NCBI GenBank assembly: GCA_022606425.2
Contig: JAHDVF020000677.1
Location: forward strand, 124,001 to 188,000
Direction of reading: 5' to 3'
Length of the DNA stretch: 64,000 nucleotides
DNA from: Lepidostoma basale
Taxonomy: Eukaryota; Arthropoda; Insecta; Trichoptera; Lepidostomatidae
Shown here: positions 44,782-56,335 of the stretch, piece after piece
How the letters are laid out: each line of letters starts with the position of its first letter
Position numbering within the stretch: position 1 is the stretch's first letter
Program-made: the position numbers and the translations under genes
Notes under the pieces: generated by a model
The model's database searches: none
Seen by the model: only the letters and a program-made list of their open reading frames with translations
Told to the model about the DNA's origin: nothing

Positions 44782-45789
44782 ACTTTACTCGTCTATCTTC
44801 TTCGTACTCGTACATCACGGGAAAAACTTTACTTTCATATACGTCCAGTGCTTCAGCTGATAATTCGATAAGCATAATGATACATTTACTCGGGTAATAT
44901 TTTACACATTTTTATAAAAGTTGGCATTATCTGCCGATATTCCGGTCACTAAAAAACATTATTTTTGAGACTATTGTTCAATTAATCAAAATAATTTGTG
45001 AAGGAGGTCCCAGATAACAAATGCCAATCGAGTTCTGTTTTTTTTTGTGACAGGATTTCATAAATCTAGGGAGGTTTTTGTAAAGGGGGCGCGTAAATAA
45101 TAAATCGTCTGACAGGCATCGGGAACCGGGTAGCGAAGCCTAGAAATAAACGACTCGTCGCCACCGGGCGTTTCTGATTGACTGAAAAAAATCGTAGTTG
45201 GAATTCAATAAAATCGCTTGAAATAAATAAATCAAAGTATTTTAATACTGTGTGCTTGTGCAACATCTCCTTGCACAAACAAGTATAATATATGCAATTA
45301 ATTGGAATGAACACGTCTGTTTTACAAAAGTTTTATTATACGAGTATTTTATGATTATGATATATTTCGCCATGCTAAAGCATTATCAAATGTCCGTTAA
45401 AACATTCAAATTTCCCTTAAAATAAAATTAACGTCCTAGAACACAAAATTTTCGATTTGTTTTAATTATAAAATATGGATTTTTATATCGATATTCTATA
45501 AATAAATTATTTAAAATATAATGCAGGTTACTTATAACTTTTTTTATGAATTAAAACACTGTTTCTCCCACTTTTGTGTTTATGTTTCTCGAATTGAGGC
45601 CTTACACCTTCATTATCGGGTAAACGATATAAAATGATAAAATATATATTGATGTAAAGTGTATATCGTTCTATTAAAAAATTTCTTAATGGAATTACGC
45701 ACAAAACACATTTTCTTATTAAGCTTTTGTCAACAAGCATATAAGAAGTATGAAAACTCTATATCTAATTGGTTCATTTAATAACTATC
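44782..45789. other. Mostly unassigned sequence
   Basis: Contains a family F-like piece at about 45325-45400 ('tatttcgccatgctaaagcattatcaaat' region) and a relative of the 33135 palindrome at 45535-45650. No gene recognised. Confidence 0.4.
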
Positions 45790-45828
45790 CTGAAGATGAA
45801 GTCTGCAACGTTCTCTGAAACGTCGGTC
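45790..45828 (+). ncRNA. Hammerhead-like motif, stem II decayed
   Basis: CTGAAGA 45790-45796, T, a degenerate stem II, GAAAC 45817-45821, loop GTCG, GTC 45826-45828. Same family as 30042-30080 (shared GTCGGTCGAGAA and the 'aaccgtgaaaatctatgc' end at 45891-45901) but stem II has a mismatch, so activity is doubtful. Confidence 0.5.
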
Positions 45829-45904
45829 GAGAAAGACGAGTTAGACGAATTTTTCCAAGAGCCAAATAAACATATCGGTACTAACCGTGAAAATCTATGC
45901 AAAT

Positions 45905-46501
45905 TTTGCGTCATTTAAACTTACAATTACCGTTTATTAACTTTAACCTAAACATTTCAAATTAAATATAGAACATCACCTGTGGTAAACACAATTCCCA
46001 TTACATTGCATTATGGAACTGGATGTTTACTTTGTAATTCCAAATAGTCCGCTTCTTTATAGTTATCATTGGGCAAGCAGTTAGTATTAATGTTCATAAT
46101 AAAATAGACCGGAAAATGGTTTGTATTCACGGAATTGCGCCCATTCGAATCGGCTCAGAATTCAATTATCGCACATCAACGCAACGAAGTGAAACCTAAC
46201 GGATTATTACCGAAGTAAATAATTATAATACGGTAATTACATGTAAAAACATTAAACACTGACATTGGCATATTAAACCGGGGTCCAACGAATAATTCAT
46301 ATAGACTATTAAGTTTAGTTATAACAAAAAATATTGTTCTGGTCTATGCAAGCTTTAACTGCCATCACAAATCAATTAAATTTAGTGAAATCTGCATAAA
46401 ACTTAACTAATTTTGTGAATAAATCAATAAACAATGTGTTCAGGTAGACAATTTGGAAGCTGTCAAAAATGGTGTTATTTATTATAAATGTAAAACAACA
46501 A
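45905..46501. other. Unassigned sequence
   Basis: Nothing recognised. Confidence 0.3.
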
Positions 46502-46660
46502 GACACGTGATATGTAGCCAATCTTTCGCCATTTTATTGTCAAGTGAATTCTACACCAGATCAAAGACAGTGTGAAACACACACTGCCATTGCCAAGAAT
46601 CGAATCCGAGACCTTCAGTACAGAAGTCGAAGCTCTTACCACTCTGCCACGAAGGTCAAC
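46502..46660 (-). mobile_element. tRNA-derived SINE with both promoter boxes
   Basis: On the - strand the head reads 'ccttcgtggcagagtggtaa' (A box TGGCAGAGTGG, 46649-46639) then a B box GGATTCGATTC (46607-46597), followed by the body to 'gtcaagtgaattctacacc' complement. It is the only copy here with both polymerase III boxes. The 3' half is missing beyond about 46502. Confidence 0.8.
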
Positions 46661-48024
46661 TTGTTTTGTATTTGTTTCAAAGTAAAATTTAATTTTTAAA
46701 AGAAATTTATATTTAACCACAGTGTAGTTATTATAATTTATGCTAACTCGTTTCGCTTGGACTCAAGCTTGCAAGCTTAACTCCAAGATTAAATATTCAC
46801 AGGTATTTGCTTGATGAAGATTGGGTCCAAAATTAAATATATTTTTTTTAACTTCTTGGCGATACTTGATCGAGAAAAAGAGCTTTTCTTCACTACAAAC
46901 ACTTTCACTGCTTGAGACCAACATCGTAACAGAAGATGACAGTGTGAATAAAGAAGGAGGGTTCATCGTAGAGTTTATCACCCTGCATGGCAAAAGACCG
47001 CATGAATACGAACGCCAATACAATCGACTCGGCTTTAACTTAACTGCTTAGGAATAGTAAATAATAAATAATATATTAAACGTTTTTCCTTTTCTCCTAA
47101 AATTTACAGAATAGTAAAGATATGTGATACTGTACCTTGTCGCCAGCATCCTTGTCGCCAGCAGTATCCTTTAGTAGCGTTGCAGAGGGGTATCTTCTTT
47201 CGATGCAAAAAGCAAAGTATTATGCCGTCAGCACCTGTTGTTTTGTTTGTTTGTTCTCAAGAGACCGGATTCTACGGGGTCTTAATAGGAAATGTTAGCA
47301 CGGAAGATGAAGAGACGAACAGTAAATTGAATAATTAATGCGCCATAAGCCCCCGGATTTCGTTCACAATGGAAATATCCCACCAGTGAAACAAAAGTAG
47401 GTGCTGTGAATTTATATTGATTTTAATATATATTCTTACAAGAAGGCAATATATCTTATATCCAATATATTTTATATCCAATATAAAAAATACATACAAA
47501 TATAATTTAAGCCGAAATTTTTCTAATTGGAATAAGTCCAATTTGAAATAAAAGGTTAATAATACTTTTGTAGTATAGTTATTCAATTTTTGTTTTAATA
47601 ATTATAAATTCTATGGGTCACGACTTTTTTAAAAAATAATCAATAAAAAATCATGTAATATGTAAAGCAATGTGTTTAAAAATGTGGACATAATTATCCC
47701 GTTGTTTTTATTTCTTACAATACATTATTATTTACAGTACAATAAGTCTATTAGGAGCTAAAAAACCTTTTTATTTTGTTTAACAATTATAATTACAATT
47801 TACGACATTTTAAAGTTTAACAAAATTATGGTGGTAAAAACATCACCCAAGTTGTTGATTTAAGAATTTTTTTAACCTTTTGTTTTTGTAGTAAACAGTA
47901 TTTTTCATCCGCTAATACTTGACGCATATAAAAATATTCATAAATTCTTCAAAGTTCCAGTATGAAATTATAATATCGTACTTTTATATCCCATATTCTC
48001 TAAGATGTAAATATGACAAACTTA
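46661..48024. other. Mostly unassigned sequence
   Basis: A - strand 'gcgaaacgagtta' (46745-46757) preceded by a self-complementary AAGCTTGCAAGCTT (46764-46777) resembles the end of a hammerhead-like element but lacks the front core. An open + frame (46821-47051, ending EYERQYNRLGFNLTA) is not assigned. Nothing else recognised. Confidence 0.35.
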
Positions 48025-48455
48025 TTAACTAAATAACCCTCACGCCGTTTCACTGGAAGGGTAGGCGAAGAGAATGACATACCTGACATACCTCTGGAGT
48101 TTCCCCAACATTGATTCATCGTAGCATGCACGCTTGTCGATTGTTCCGACCTCTTCGAAGATGGCCGCCGTTTAATATTCGATTAATTTGGTCATATCAT
48201 GCATTACTTGTTTTCCTTCCATACAACATTTTAACTTGTTTTCTCTCGTTTATTCGTTTCATAAGTCCAAACCATCTCAAAGATATTTTTTTTAATATGA
48301 CTTAATATGAAATCATCTGCTTTACATTTCTTCTTTATTTCGCCGTTCGGTATTCTATCATATATCGTGTTCATACACATTCTGCTAAGTGATCTCTTTT
48401 CTAGGGCATTTATTTTACTTTCATCCTTCTTTTGCCAGCTCCATGCAGAATGTTC
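48025..48455 (-). mobile_element. LINE family A fragment, old
   Basis: 'ccctcacgccgtttcactgg', 'acatacctctgg', 'gtcatatcatgcattac', 'gtccaaaccatctcaaagat', 'tcctt cttttgccagctcca' follow family A in reverse, with heavy mutation. Confidence 0.6.
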
Positions 48456-48819
48456 TGCTTAAGTTGTTAAGCTTACAAAACTGAGTGGCACTAACTACTA
48501 ATTTGTCCGTTAATTAATTAACTAAACATCATACTGTTTCCCCAAAGGCTTTATACAGAGACATACAAACAAATTTCAGCACCTCTCTTGATCTCGACAT
48601 AATAATGTTTATAAATTAACTTTTATAATAAATGTCAAATGTATAGTCCGCATTCAAAACAATATTAAAACATCCTCTTTATGTACACAAACTATTTTAC
48701 ATATATTTATATAAACATGTAATGAATGACCGAAATCCTTATTCAGTGTATTTTTTTTCCAAAATTTATATTACGTGCCAACCCTTATGTTTCCACTCAC
48801 ACTACTTGAATGCTACATT
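48456..48819. other. Unassigned sequence
   Basis: Only a possible family A tip at about 48520-48560 ('aactaaacatcatactgttt'). Confidence 0.3.
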
Positions 48820-49115
48820 TTACTGCCTAGCCAAGCTCAGCTCACTAAGATGTGTAGCCGGCAAAAGCCTTCGTGACCGAATAAGAAATACAGAAATCTC
48901 AAGAATTTGAGAGGTTAAAGACATTGTCAGATGGGGGCGCCAAAGGAGAAGATATTGAAACGAAATTGTCTCCCGTATGCAAGAAAATAACATCCCAAAA
49001 ATAGGTCGAGACGGTATAGACTGGTGGATTCCTGAAGAGATAGTAGATGGTCCACTTCCCAGAAGGATGGAGATGCAATCAATAACAGCTAATCAGACAT
49101 ATAAGAAGAATAAGA
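48820..49115 (+). mobile_element. LINE family B fragment with GAA-like tail
   Basis: 'aagatgtgtagccggcaaaa' then 'ccgaataagaaatacagaa', 'gacattgtcagatgggggcg', ending 'taagaagaataagaagaag' (49099-49117). Follows the family B order LRR..GKSLRDRIRNTEI...VKDIVRWGRQRRRY with stops. Confidence 0.65.
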
Positions 49116-49194
49116 AGAAGAAAGCATACAGGGCATGGTCACCAACAATGAGGTGTTACATAGAGCCAGAGTAGGGAGATAATAGTTGTATATT

Positions 49195-49665
49195 ATCTTG
49201 TCTAGAAAGATGGCATATTTTGGGACACAAAAACGGTCTGCTGTACCTCATCATGAATGGGAAGATTGAGGGTAGGCGCGGTGTGAAAAGAACCCAGATA
49301 GGATATAGAGAATTCCCACCGCTTACCCGAAGCTGTTATAGGCGAACGACGCCTTTCGTAAGCTTTGCTGATTCAATCCCTAGGCCCGTCCCTCGTCCAT
49401 GCGGGACTTTCGATAGAAATAAAAGAAATCAAGAGGGACCAGGCCACATTTAATCTACTGCTAGATAATACTAAAAACACTTAAAATATTTCTAAACCAT
49501 ATATAAAAAGAAAAAAAAGATGTCCTGGCTGAGGAACATCAAAGAGTGGACCGGAAATCGAAAGGTGGAGGAGTTATTCCGGCTGCCACATGACAGAGAG
49601 GCCTACGCCAGAGTGATAGCCGCGACCGTCATGGGGACCTGACATGACAATTTGAGAAGAAGGGT
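49195..49665 (+). mobile_element. LINE family D fragment split by a small insertion
   Basis: 'cctcatcatgaatgggaaga' (YLIMNGKIEGRRGVKRTQ) at 49240-49297 continues at 49518 with MSWLRNIKEWTGNRKVEELF, RLPHDREAYARVIAATVMGT-stop (to about 49642). Compare the uninterrupted copy at 26070. Confidence 0.7.
49300..49517. mobile_element. 218-bp insertion with A-rich end inside a LINE
   Basis: Lies exactly between two halves of the family D frame, with agat on both sides (49296-49299 and 49518-49521). The right end is A-rich (aaaaagaaaaaaaa). A B-box-like GATTCAATCC at 49369-49378 might mark a SINE, but no A box is convincing. Class unknown. Confidence 0.5.
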
Positions 49666-51559
49666 GATGTTTGATTAGTTATAAAAGTTTTTTAGCTTTT
49701 TAAGTAGGAAAAATAAGTAAGTAGGAAAAAAAAACATTATTTTGACATGGAATTGAATATTGCATTATTTTTTAAAGTTTGTAAGTGGAAACAAATTCCT
49801 TAATGGCGATTCTTGCTCCGCGCCGCGAGCTAAATATGTAAAATTGAAAAACTTTACCAGCCACACCATTCGCTGAGATAATAAGGCGCATAATCTCCAA
49901 AGCTATTGAAAGAATAACCTCCCCGCTGAGCATTTTACGGGCCCGAGTGTAGCCGTGGAGCCGAACTAAATGTTTTCTCTCTGTTGAGAGAACTTTCCTT
50001 AAAAGCTCTACTTATAGCTTAGTCTGTACTCGGTGGTGCGTGGTACACCCATAAATTACAATGGGTACTTAATTTATTTGCTCGACGTAGTATTGACTTA
50101 CAAGTACCTTCAACAATAATTTATGAAATGCAAATTATTTTTCCATTTGACATCTAGGTGTATAAATTTTAAAGAGGATTTTCCAAAAGATTAATTAATT
50201 TGAATTGTTCTTTTTACATATTTTTCGTATTTGAATTTGACCAAATTGATATATTCTTGTAAATGATAACTCAAATTTCATATCATGTTATTAAATTTTT
50301 TTTTTCTTATGATCATGCCAGTTCCATCTACAAAAATAACTCTCAATTAATTGGATTTTCTAGTAGTTACTATTTTTGTATATAAAAATAATGCTGGCCC
50401 ATAAAATTCAATCATGTAATCCCAAAAATTCACTTTTATTTAAAAGACAATAATAATTAGCTAGTACCTAGTATAACTAGTACCACCAGTCTGTTGATGC
50501 CAGCGAGCCTGGCGAAACCGGTCGCTGTCGAAATAAAGACAAAAGTGGAAGTAGTTAAAAAAACATCGTTTTATTTCATTATATTTAAACTGAACTTCCA
50601 TCATACATCTTACATAGACAATGTTATTTAAATAAAATAATAATGTTTTTTTTTTAATTTATTCATTTAAAAAAATTATGTCATGGGTGTTTTTTATTTT
50701 AAAGAATAATTAATGAGAATGAAAACGAAAATGACACCACCATTTCCTTAATCGAACAAAGAAACATATTATTGAAAGTTCGAAAACAGAAACATGATAG
50801 TTAAACACTTTAATTAAATGTATTAAATGAACTATAATTTTTTTCCGTCGAGTATGAGCTTTCCCAATGACTGAAGCATATGTACTCGTATACTTATAAA
50901 AATGTATTATATAAATATAAACAAATTTTATTCACTTTTAAAACTATCTTGCTCAGTGTAACATATTATATATTTTTTGTAGTAAAATGGTTATCCTGAA
51001 CTAAAATACAATACATTTATTAATTTTAATACAAATTAGATAACTCTTCCATTTTTTTTTTCTAAAGTATTCTTACAAAACAATATGCTAGTTAATAGAT
51101 ATATTTTTTTAAATCACGTATAAAAAAACTAATCATCATATGAAATCAGTAATAATTTTTTTATTTTTCACAGGAAACTATGTTATCTGGGAACTCGAAG
51201 AAAAAATCTTCAAATGTTAGCGCGTAACAAAAACTGACGAAGTATTATAGAAAATTCCCCTAGGCTCTTTCATAAAAAATTAAAAAATAGCGTTCATCTG
51301 CTTACACAATTCTATTAAAAATACATTACCCAAAAACATTATTTCTGATTTTGATTTTTCGATACGAAATATTTAAATTGAAAATATTTCAATTGAAAAT
51401 ATTAACCATCAAAGAAAGATTTACTTGCCAGGAAATTGAATTGTGCTTTGTGTATTTTTGGTCAATAACTGACTACTATTCAGAACTATTTACTCAATTT
51501 TACAAATCGAAATGAACTTAGTAAAATCGTATTATATTATTATTAATTAAACACAATAA
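49666..51559. other. Mostly unassigned AT-rich sequence
   Basis: About 1.9 kb. The only recognised feature is the hammerhead-like motif at 50491-50523 and its downstream 'aaataaagacaaaagtggaa'. A higher-GC patch at 49800-49960 has no identity. Confidence 0.4.
50491..50523 (+). ncRNA. Hammerhead-ribozyme-like motif
   Basis: CTGTTGA 50491-50497 (A6 is T), T, stem II GCCAG/CTGGC (5 perfect pairs, loop CGAGC), GAAAC 50514-50518, CG, GTC 50521-50523. Stem I forms from CAGT just before and GCTG just after (4 pairs, one G-U). One core mismatch; all three helices are present. Confidence 0.6.
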
Positions 51560-51770
51560 GTAAATTATCATTAACTGATACGAAACAAAACTCTGTTTTC
51601 TAGAAGATTTATTATGGTTTATGGGAATGACATATTTCGCCGTTCGGTATTGTCAAATGTCTCAGACATTATCTAACGGCTTAGAAAGCCGAAACATGTC
51701 AATCCCATAAACTACATTTTTATTCGTAATAATTATGATTGTTCAAGAAACAATAAATTTTAAACTATCC
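51560..51770. mobile_element. Fold-back repeat family F
   Basis: 'tctagaagatttattatggt', 'gggaatgacatatttcgccg' at the left, 'gccgaaacatgtcaatccca' (51689-51708) and 'gattgttcaagaaacaataa' at the right. Stem II-like GGCTTAGAAAGCC precedes GAAACATGTC; the front core is degenerate. Confidence 0.55.
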
Positions 51771-52019
51771 CTCTTACAGAATAACCCTAAGTAACGGCAA
51801 AAGGTTTGAACCGTATCACCCATGTGTAACCGTGTTGTATAGTGACGTCTAAAATATTGGGTTTTTGTAACGTAACACATTTTATTTTCCAAAAAAACAA
51901 CGTAGATATTTATTTTCTCAATAAACTTATCTTTAAACGTGATTTCAAATAACATTACATTCCATATATTACAAATGAAACAGATGATTCTTCGATTTCT
52001 TTAGATTTCTTTATTAATT

Positions 52020-52430
52020 AATCTTCTTCTTCTTCTTCTTCTTCTTCTTCTTTTAATAGATCTGACTATCTGTGACATAGAAATTATGTCTCGTCGAATG
52101 ATGAGATCCAGCTGTCCCTCTCATCTCTTAGGCGGTCTTCTAGGTGGGCGGCGTCCGGAGGGAATTTCATATGCGACTGTATATGCAAGTCTGTCACCAT
52201 CCATTCGGGCTACATGGTCCCCCCAGTATCTTCTTCTGGATCTACTCCACTGAACGATATCCTCTAATTCGCAAGTTTTTCTTATGTTTACGTTACGGAC
52301 GCGATCTCGGAGAGTTTTTCCAGTAATTGATCTTAGGACCTTCATCTCCGACGTTCTTAGCAGTCCCTTGGTTCGCACAGTGTCGGCCCGCGTCTCTACA
52401 GCGTACGTCATGATAGGTAAAGTAAGCATA
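52020..52430 (-). mobile_element. LINE family B 3' end with long TTC tail
   Basis: A (TTC)n tail lies at 52023-52052. The 102-codon - frame (52429-52121) reads MLTLPIMTYAVETRADTVRT, KGLLRTSEMKVLRSITGKTL, RDRVRNVNIRKTCELEDIVQ, WSRSRRRYWGDHVARMDGDR. A small shift near 52120 ('cctctcatctc') breaks it from the RWRDSW end. Young copy, closest to 43070. Confidence 0.8.
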
Positions 52431-52644
52431 CGTATTAATTAATTTTAGTAAAAATCCATTTCAGAAAATAATCCCCACCTATTATCTATCTCTTCCTGTT
52501 TGCCCCTAGTGATGCCAATTAGGAAGGAATTTGATATCATACGATAGTGAAAAGTAATATTGGTGAACATATTTAATATTCAAGAAAACTTCACTAATCG
52601 AAAAAAAATATTCGATAGCATTGAGGAAAACGTACGTTTACTTG

Positions 52645-53062
52645 TTTTGTTAAAATGGACCGCCACACTCTTCTTCCCTTACAAATTTCTCTCGCTTCCT
52701 TTGTCATGCACGCACGTCAATTTCAATGACGTCTCATATGGCTGACATTAAATATTAGAATGATTTGTTGGTGTAATGTTTCATCGGACTTCCTCCATTT
52801 CTAGTTAAATTTACATGGCTTACGTATGCTTACTTTTCCATTCTGTCTTCATACATTATTTCCATGTGTCGAATCCATCTTAATGCTCCTTTCATAATTT
52901 TGTTTGTGATACTTTCATTCTCACTGCATTTACTCATTTTATTATATTAGCATTTGACACTCTAGCATGTACATATTTACCATACATTCGTCTAAATGAT
53001 TACACTACTACTACATTTTTTCTACTTTCATATTTATTTTGCCAGTTCCATGCTAAACTACC
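52645..53062 (-). mobile_element. LINE family A fragment, old
   Basis: 'ggaccgccacactcttcttc', 'catgcacgcacgtcaatttc', 'cgaatccatcttaatgctcc' and 'ttttgccagttccatgct' follow family A in reverse with heavy decay. No tail. Confidence 0.6.
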
Positions 53063-53334
53063 ATACATGTTACCAGAATCAAGATTAAACACAAACTACT
53101 TATATACGATATTTTCTCGCTCCTGATTTCATAAACTTGGTTGGAATACAAACTAAAAACAATAAAATGGCAAGTTATATCCCGGAAAAGTGATTGTTTG
53201 AAAATTTCGTTCTTTATTCGATAGCACGTGCAACGATTTCATGAATATTTATAGGTGTTAATTATGCCAAATACCAATCTCCATTAGCAGACATTGAAAT
53301 CACTTACTTTTCTAACATACCTATAGCACGAATT

Positions 53335-56300
53335 TCATTTCATTTTCATTTATTTTGATAATAATCACAAACATTACAGACATACAATTCCAAATCGTTT
53401 GCAATTACATTATAAACAGAGAAGCATTAAAAAAAAATTAAAATTAAGCTTAAGAGTAAGAAAAAATCATAACATTGATATTGCATCCCTGAGGCAACTC
53501 ACACTATCACGAAATATGTCGACCTCCGAGGCGATCCGATTAAGCAATAAGATTGCCCTACCCACAGGCATTACCATTGGCAGGTTGGTTCTGCAGCGTG
53601 GCAAATAAAACAATCTGTGCTGTCTTTGACGAAGGTAATTATCAGGGACAAATAGACCTACATCACTCAGGACATCCGAGTTCTGTATACGGCCGCCAAT
53701 CAGCTGAAAGAAGTGAACTCCCAAGTGAATGTTCCTCCTTCTCTCCAATGATTGGTAGCTTAGCATACCTAGCAAGAATTCAGTCGGAAAGAGCCACGGG
53801 TAATAACCGCGCTCTCTGAGGTAAAGAAAGCGCAGAAATTTTTTCTGCACTTGCTCCACCATCAGAGAATATCGGATCCCAGGCGGTGACCAAATAACGG
53901 AACTATATTCCAGCCGACTTCTTACCAGGGAATTATACAACACCCGAAGTACCTGTGTGTTCGAAAATATCTTGGCATTCCTGAAAACAAATCCAAGCAT
54001 TTTAATGGAACTATTACATAGAGCAACTATGTGAAGATTGAACGATAATTGAGCATCGAACAGAACACCGAGATCTCTGGATGTAGAAGCTCTTTCAAGC
54101 TGTACCCCATCCATAAGATAGCGAAAGTATAATGTTTTCGATGCCCGTGTGTATGACATAACAAAGCACTTGGAGACGTTGAAGAATAATTTGTTACGTT
54201 TACTCCATTGGGTTATGCTCTGAATGTCACACTGAAGCTTCAAGCAATCTGAGGGATTCTCTATTTCAGAGAAAACTTTTATGTCATCAGCAAATAATAA
54301 AAAATTTGAAAACTTTATTTCGTTAGAAATATCATTTATGAATATTGTGAAAAGCAATGGTCCTAAATTAGACCCTTGTGGCACCCCTGATGAGGTGTGA
54401 AAGGCTGAAGACTGAAAAAGTCCATATGACACATATTGTTTTCTAGATGTTAGATAGCTAGAGAAAAGCTTGAGCAGATTGTCACTAAAGCCAATCCTTT
54501 GAAGCTTTCGAAGCAAAAGTTGGTGGTCCACCTTATCAAACGCTTTTGAAAAATCGCTATACGAGCAGTCGACTTGTGCACCTTTATCAAGGCACTTAGT
54601 GACAAAGTTCGTAAATACCATCAAATTTGTAATGGTTGAACGCCCTGATCTGAATCCATGCTGTTCATTAATTATGAATGGTTCTATCTTTGGGTTAATA
54701 AAATGATGTATTAACGCCTCAAATACCTTCGCAGGTGTAGATAAAATTGCTACTGGTCGATAATTTTCAACACATGATTTTGTGCCCTTCTTGAAAACTG
54801 GAGAGATTTTAGAAATCTTCCAAAGTTCCGGAAAGACACCCGTTTGTAGCGATCGATTAAATATAATGGACAGTGGTTTTTTGAAAATGTGGTTGCAACC
54901 TTTTAATATAAAGGTTGGAACAAAATCTGGACCTAATGAATTCGTGTTTTTGAGTTGATTAATAGCCTTGAAGACTTCACATTCACTGAAAAAATCTATG
55001 GAAATATCTTGAGCGCCCTGAGTCGTATTCTGCGAATCAGCATGGACTGCCTCATTTGATGGAGTACTGAACACAGATTTAAAATGTTCAGCGAATGCAT
55101 TCACAACTTCTCTATTGTGAACCTCTTGACCTTGCCACGTCATTGTATCAATAACACCACCATCATGGCGTTTGGAGTCTAAATATTTCCAAAAATCATT
55201 GGGATTTCTCAAAATATCGGCTCCAATGTTGGATATATATGATTTGAAAGAAGATCTCATTTTACATTTTACCGTAGCTCGAAGACTACTAAAGAGAGTG
55301 TAGTAATGTGAATTACCAGAAGACTTCCACTTTTTGTGGTAACTATGTTTCATTCTGATGTCACTGATAATATCTCGAGTGAACCACCTCGGATATCGTC
55401 TATTAGTGGTAGCCGGGGGTTTCCTAGGGAAGCAATCATCAAAACAAGAATATACAATGTCATAAAAAACTTGTACGGCCTCATTGACGTCTGTTATAGA
55501 GCGAAGTTGATCCCAGTTTGCCTGAAAAAGTGCATCATAGAGGAAACTGAAATCACCATTGGAAAAATTCCAGCCCCTCCATGATACCGTGTCCGCAGTA
55601 GGGACCCTAGAATGTGGTCTTGAAGTCTCTATAATTAAGTCAAAATTTAATGCAGGATGGTAAGAGTCCTCTTTCGTGAGGGGAGATTCGTCTCGAGAAA
55701 CGGATACCGGAACTGTCGAAAATATTAAATCAAGTATTCTTTGTTTGGTATTCAGAATGCCATTGCACTGGACGAGTCCCAGCACCGAACACATAAAAGA
55801 GATCTCCTCATCGACATCCCTGCTCTGTGCCGAGTACAAATTAAAATCGCCCAGTAAAATGACACGCTTATCCCCAATTATTAGCAGATTACAAAGAATC
55901 TTATTAAAAAATAATCTATAAGACTCTAAAGAACTCTGAGGAGGAAAATATATTACGCATATGTAAACTATCGTACCTCTATATGTGAGCTTAAGCCAAA
56001 GATCTTCATTGACCGTTTCCAACATAGAAAATCTCTGGATATCCATAGATTGTCCGTGTCTCACGGCCAACAAACACCCCCCACCCTGCCTGTGAGCACT
56101 ACAAGAGGACGCGCGATCTCTCCTAAACACAATAAAATCCGACGTGAATAGTTCCGAGCTCAAAACGCTATCACTAAGCCACGTCTCGGTCAAACATATT
56201 ATATCAAAATCACATCCTGCTACCTCATTGTAAAACTCGGTGCATTTGGTATTTAACCCTCGTGCGTTCTGATAAAAACATTTTAATGAAGAGGAACAAG

Positions 56301-56335
56301 AAACGAATGTTTTCTCCGGTGCCCAAATTTAGGTA
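53335..56335 (-). mobile_element. jockey/CR1-group LINE with intact ORF2
   Basis: The 3' end (at about 53335-53350 on +) is an ATG/AAA-rich tail preceded by an AATAAA-like signal at 53355-53360 (- strand). The body is the long ORF listed separately. The 5' edge is near 56335, where an in-frame TAA precedes the ORF and the sequence turns AT-rich, so ORF1 and the promoter are missing or lie in decayed sequence. No target duplication found. Confidence 0.85.
53467..56328 (-). CDS. LINE ORF2: AP-endonuclease and reverse transcriptase, uninterrupted
   Basis: This protein nicks target DNA and copies the element RNA there. The frame is open for 953 codons from 56328 (after TAA) to the stop at 53467; no ATG lies in the first 45 codons (a TTG is at 56193). 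Counting from that TTG, the endonuclease spans the N-terminus to about residue 200: QNARGLNTK (upstream, about 25 codons before), LTETWLS (start), LLGDFN (113-118), SYHPALNF (177-184). The RT follows: PVFKKGTKSCVENYRPVAIL (465-484), GFRSGRST (513-520), YSDFSKAFDKVDH (545-557), GVPQGSNLGP (603-612), LLFADDIKVF (632-641, catalytic FADD). The C-terminus is a typical thumb-like tail. No stops or frameshifts, so the enzyme may be functional; the missing start codon argues against autonomous activity of this copy. Confidence 0.9.
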   Translation of the reverse strand: MWAPEKTFVSCSSSLKCFYQNARGLNTKCTEFYNEVAGCDFDIICLTETWLSDSVLSSELFTSDFIVFRRDRASSCSAHRQGGGCLLAVRHGQSMDIQRFSMLETVNEDLWLKLTYRGTIVYICVIYFPPQSSLESYRLFFNKILCNLLIIGDKRVILLGDFNLYSAQSRDVDEEISFMCSVLGLVQCNGILNTKQRILDLIFSTVPVSVSRDESPLTKEDSYHPALNFDLIIETSRPHSRVPTADTVSWRGWNFSNGDFSFLYDALFQANWDQLRSITDVNEAVQVFYDIVYSCFDDCFPRKPPATTNRRYPRWFTRDIISDIRMKHSYHKKWKSSGNSHYYTLFSSLRATVKCKMRSSFKSYISNIGADILRNPNDFWKYLDSKRHDGGVIDTMTWQGQEVHNREVVNAFAEHFKSVFSTPSNEAVHADSQNTTQGAQDISIDFFSECEVFKAINQLKNTNSLGPDFVPTFILKGCNHIFKKPLSIIFNRSLQTGVFPELWKISKISPVFKKGTKSCVENYRPVAILSTPAKVFEALIHHFINPKIEPFIINEQHGFRSGRSTITNLMVFTNFVTKCLDKGAQVDCSYSDFSKAFDKVDHQLLLRKLQRIGFSDNLLKLFSSYLTSRKQYVSYGLFQSSAFHTSSGVPQGSNLGPLLFTIFINDISNEIKFSNFLLFADDIKVFSEIENPSDCLKLQCDIQSITQWSKRNKLFFNVSKCFVMSYTRASKTLYFRYLMDGVQLERASTSRDLGVLFDAQLSFNLHIVALCNSSIKMLGFVFRNAKIFSNTQVLRVLYNSLVRSRLEYSSVIWSPPGIRYSLMVEQVQKKFLRFLYLRERGYYPWLFPTEFLLGMLSYQSLERRRNIHLGVHFFQLIGGRIQNSDVLSDVGLFVPDNYLRQRQHRLFYLPRCRTNLPMVMPVGRAILLLNRIASEVDIFRDSVSCLRDAISML

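Noticed and set aside
46821..47051. 76-codon + frame ending in EYERQYNRLGFNLTA
   Set aside because: Briefly considered as the end of a Penelope endonuclease, but no GIY-YIG residues are visible and the match is too loose to claim.
13375..52055. Runs of TTC/GAA as independent microsatellites
   Set aside because: Each run at 13378, 38881, 43358 and 52023 is the 3' tail of a LINE family B copy, so they are part of those elements.
53399..55921. Several + strand frames of 60-90 codons antisense to the LINE ORF2
   Set aside because: They are shadows of the - strand reverse-transcriptase gene and show no protein features of their own.
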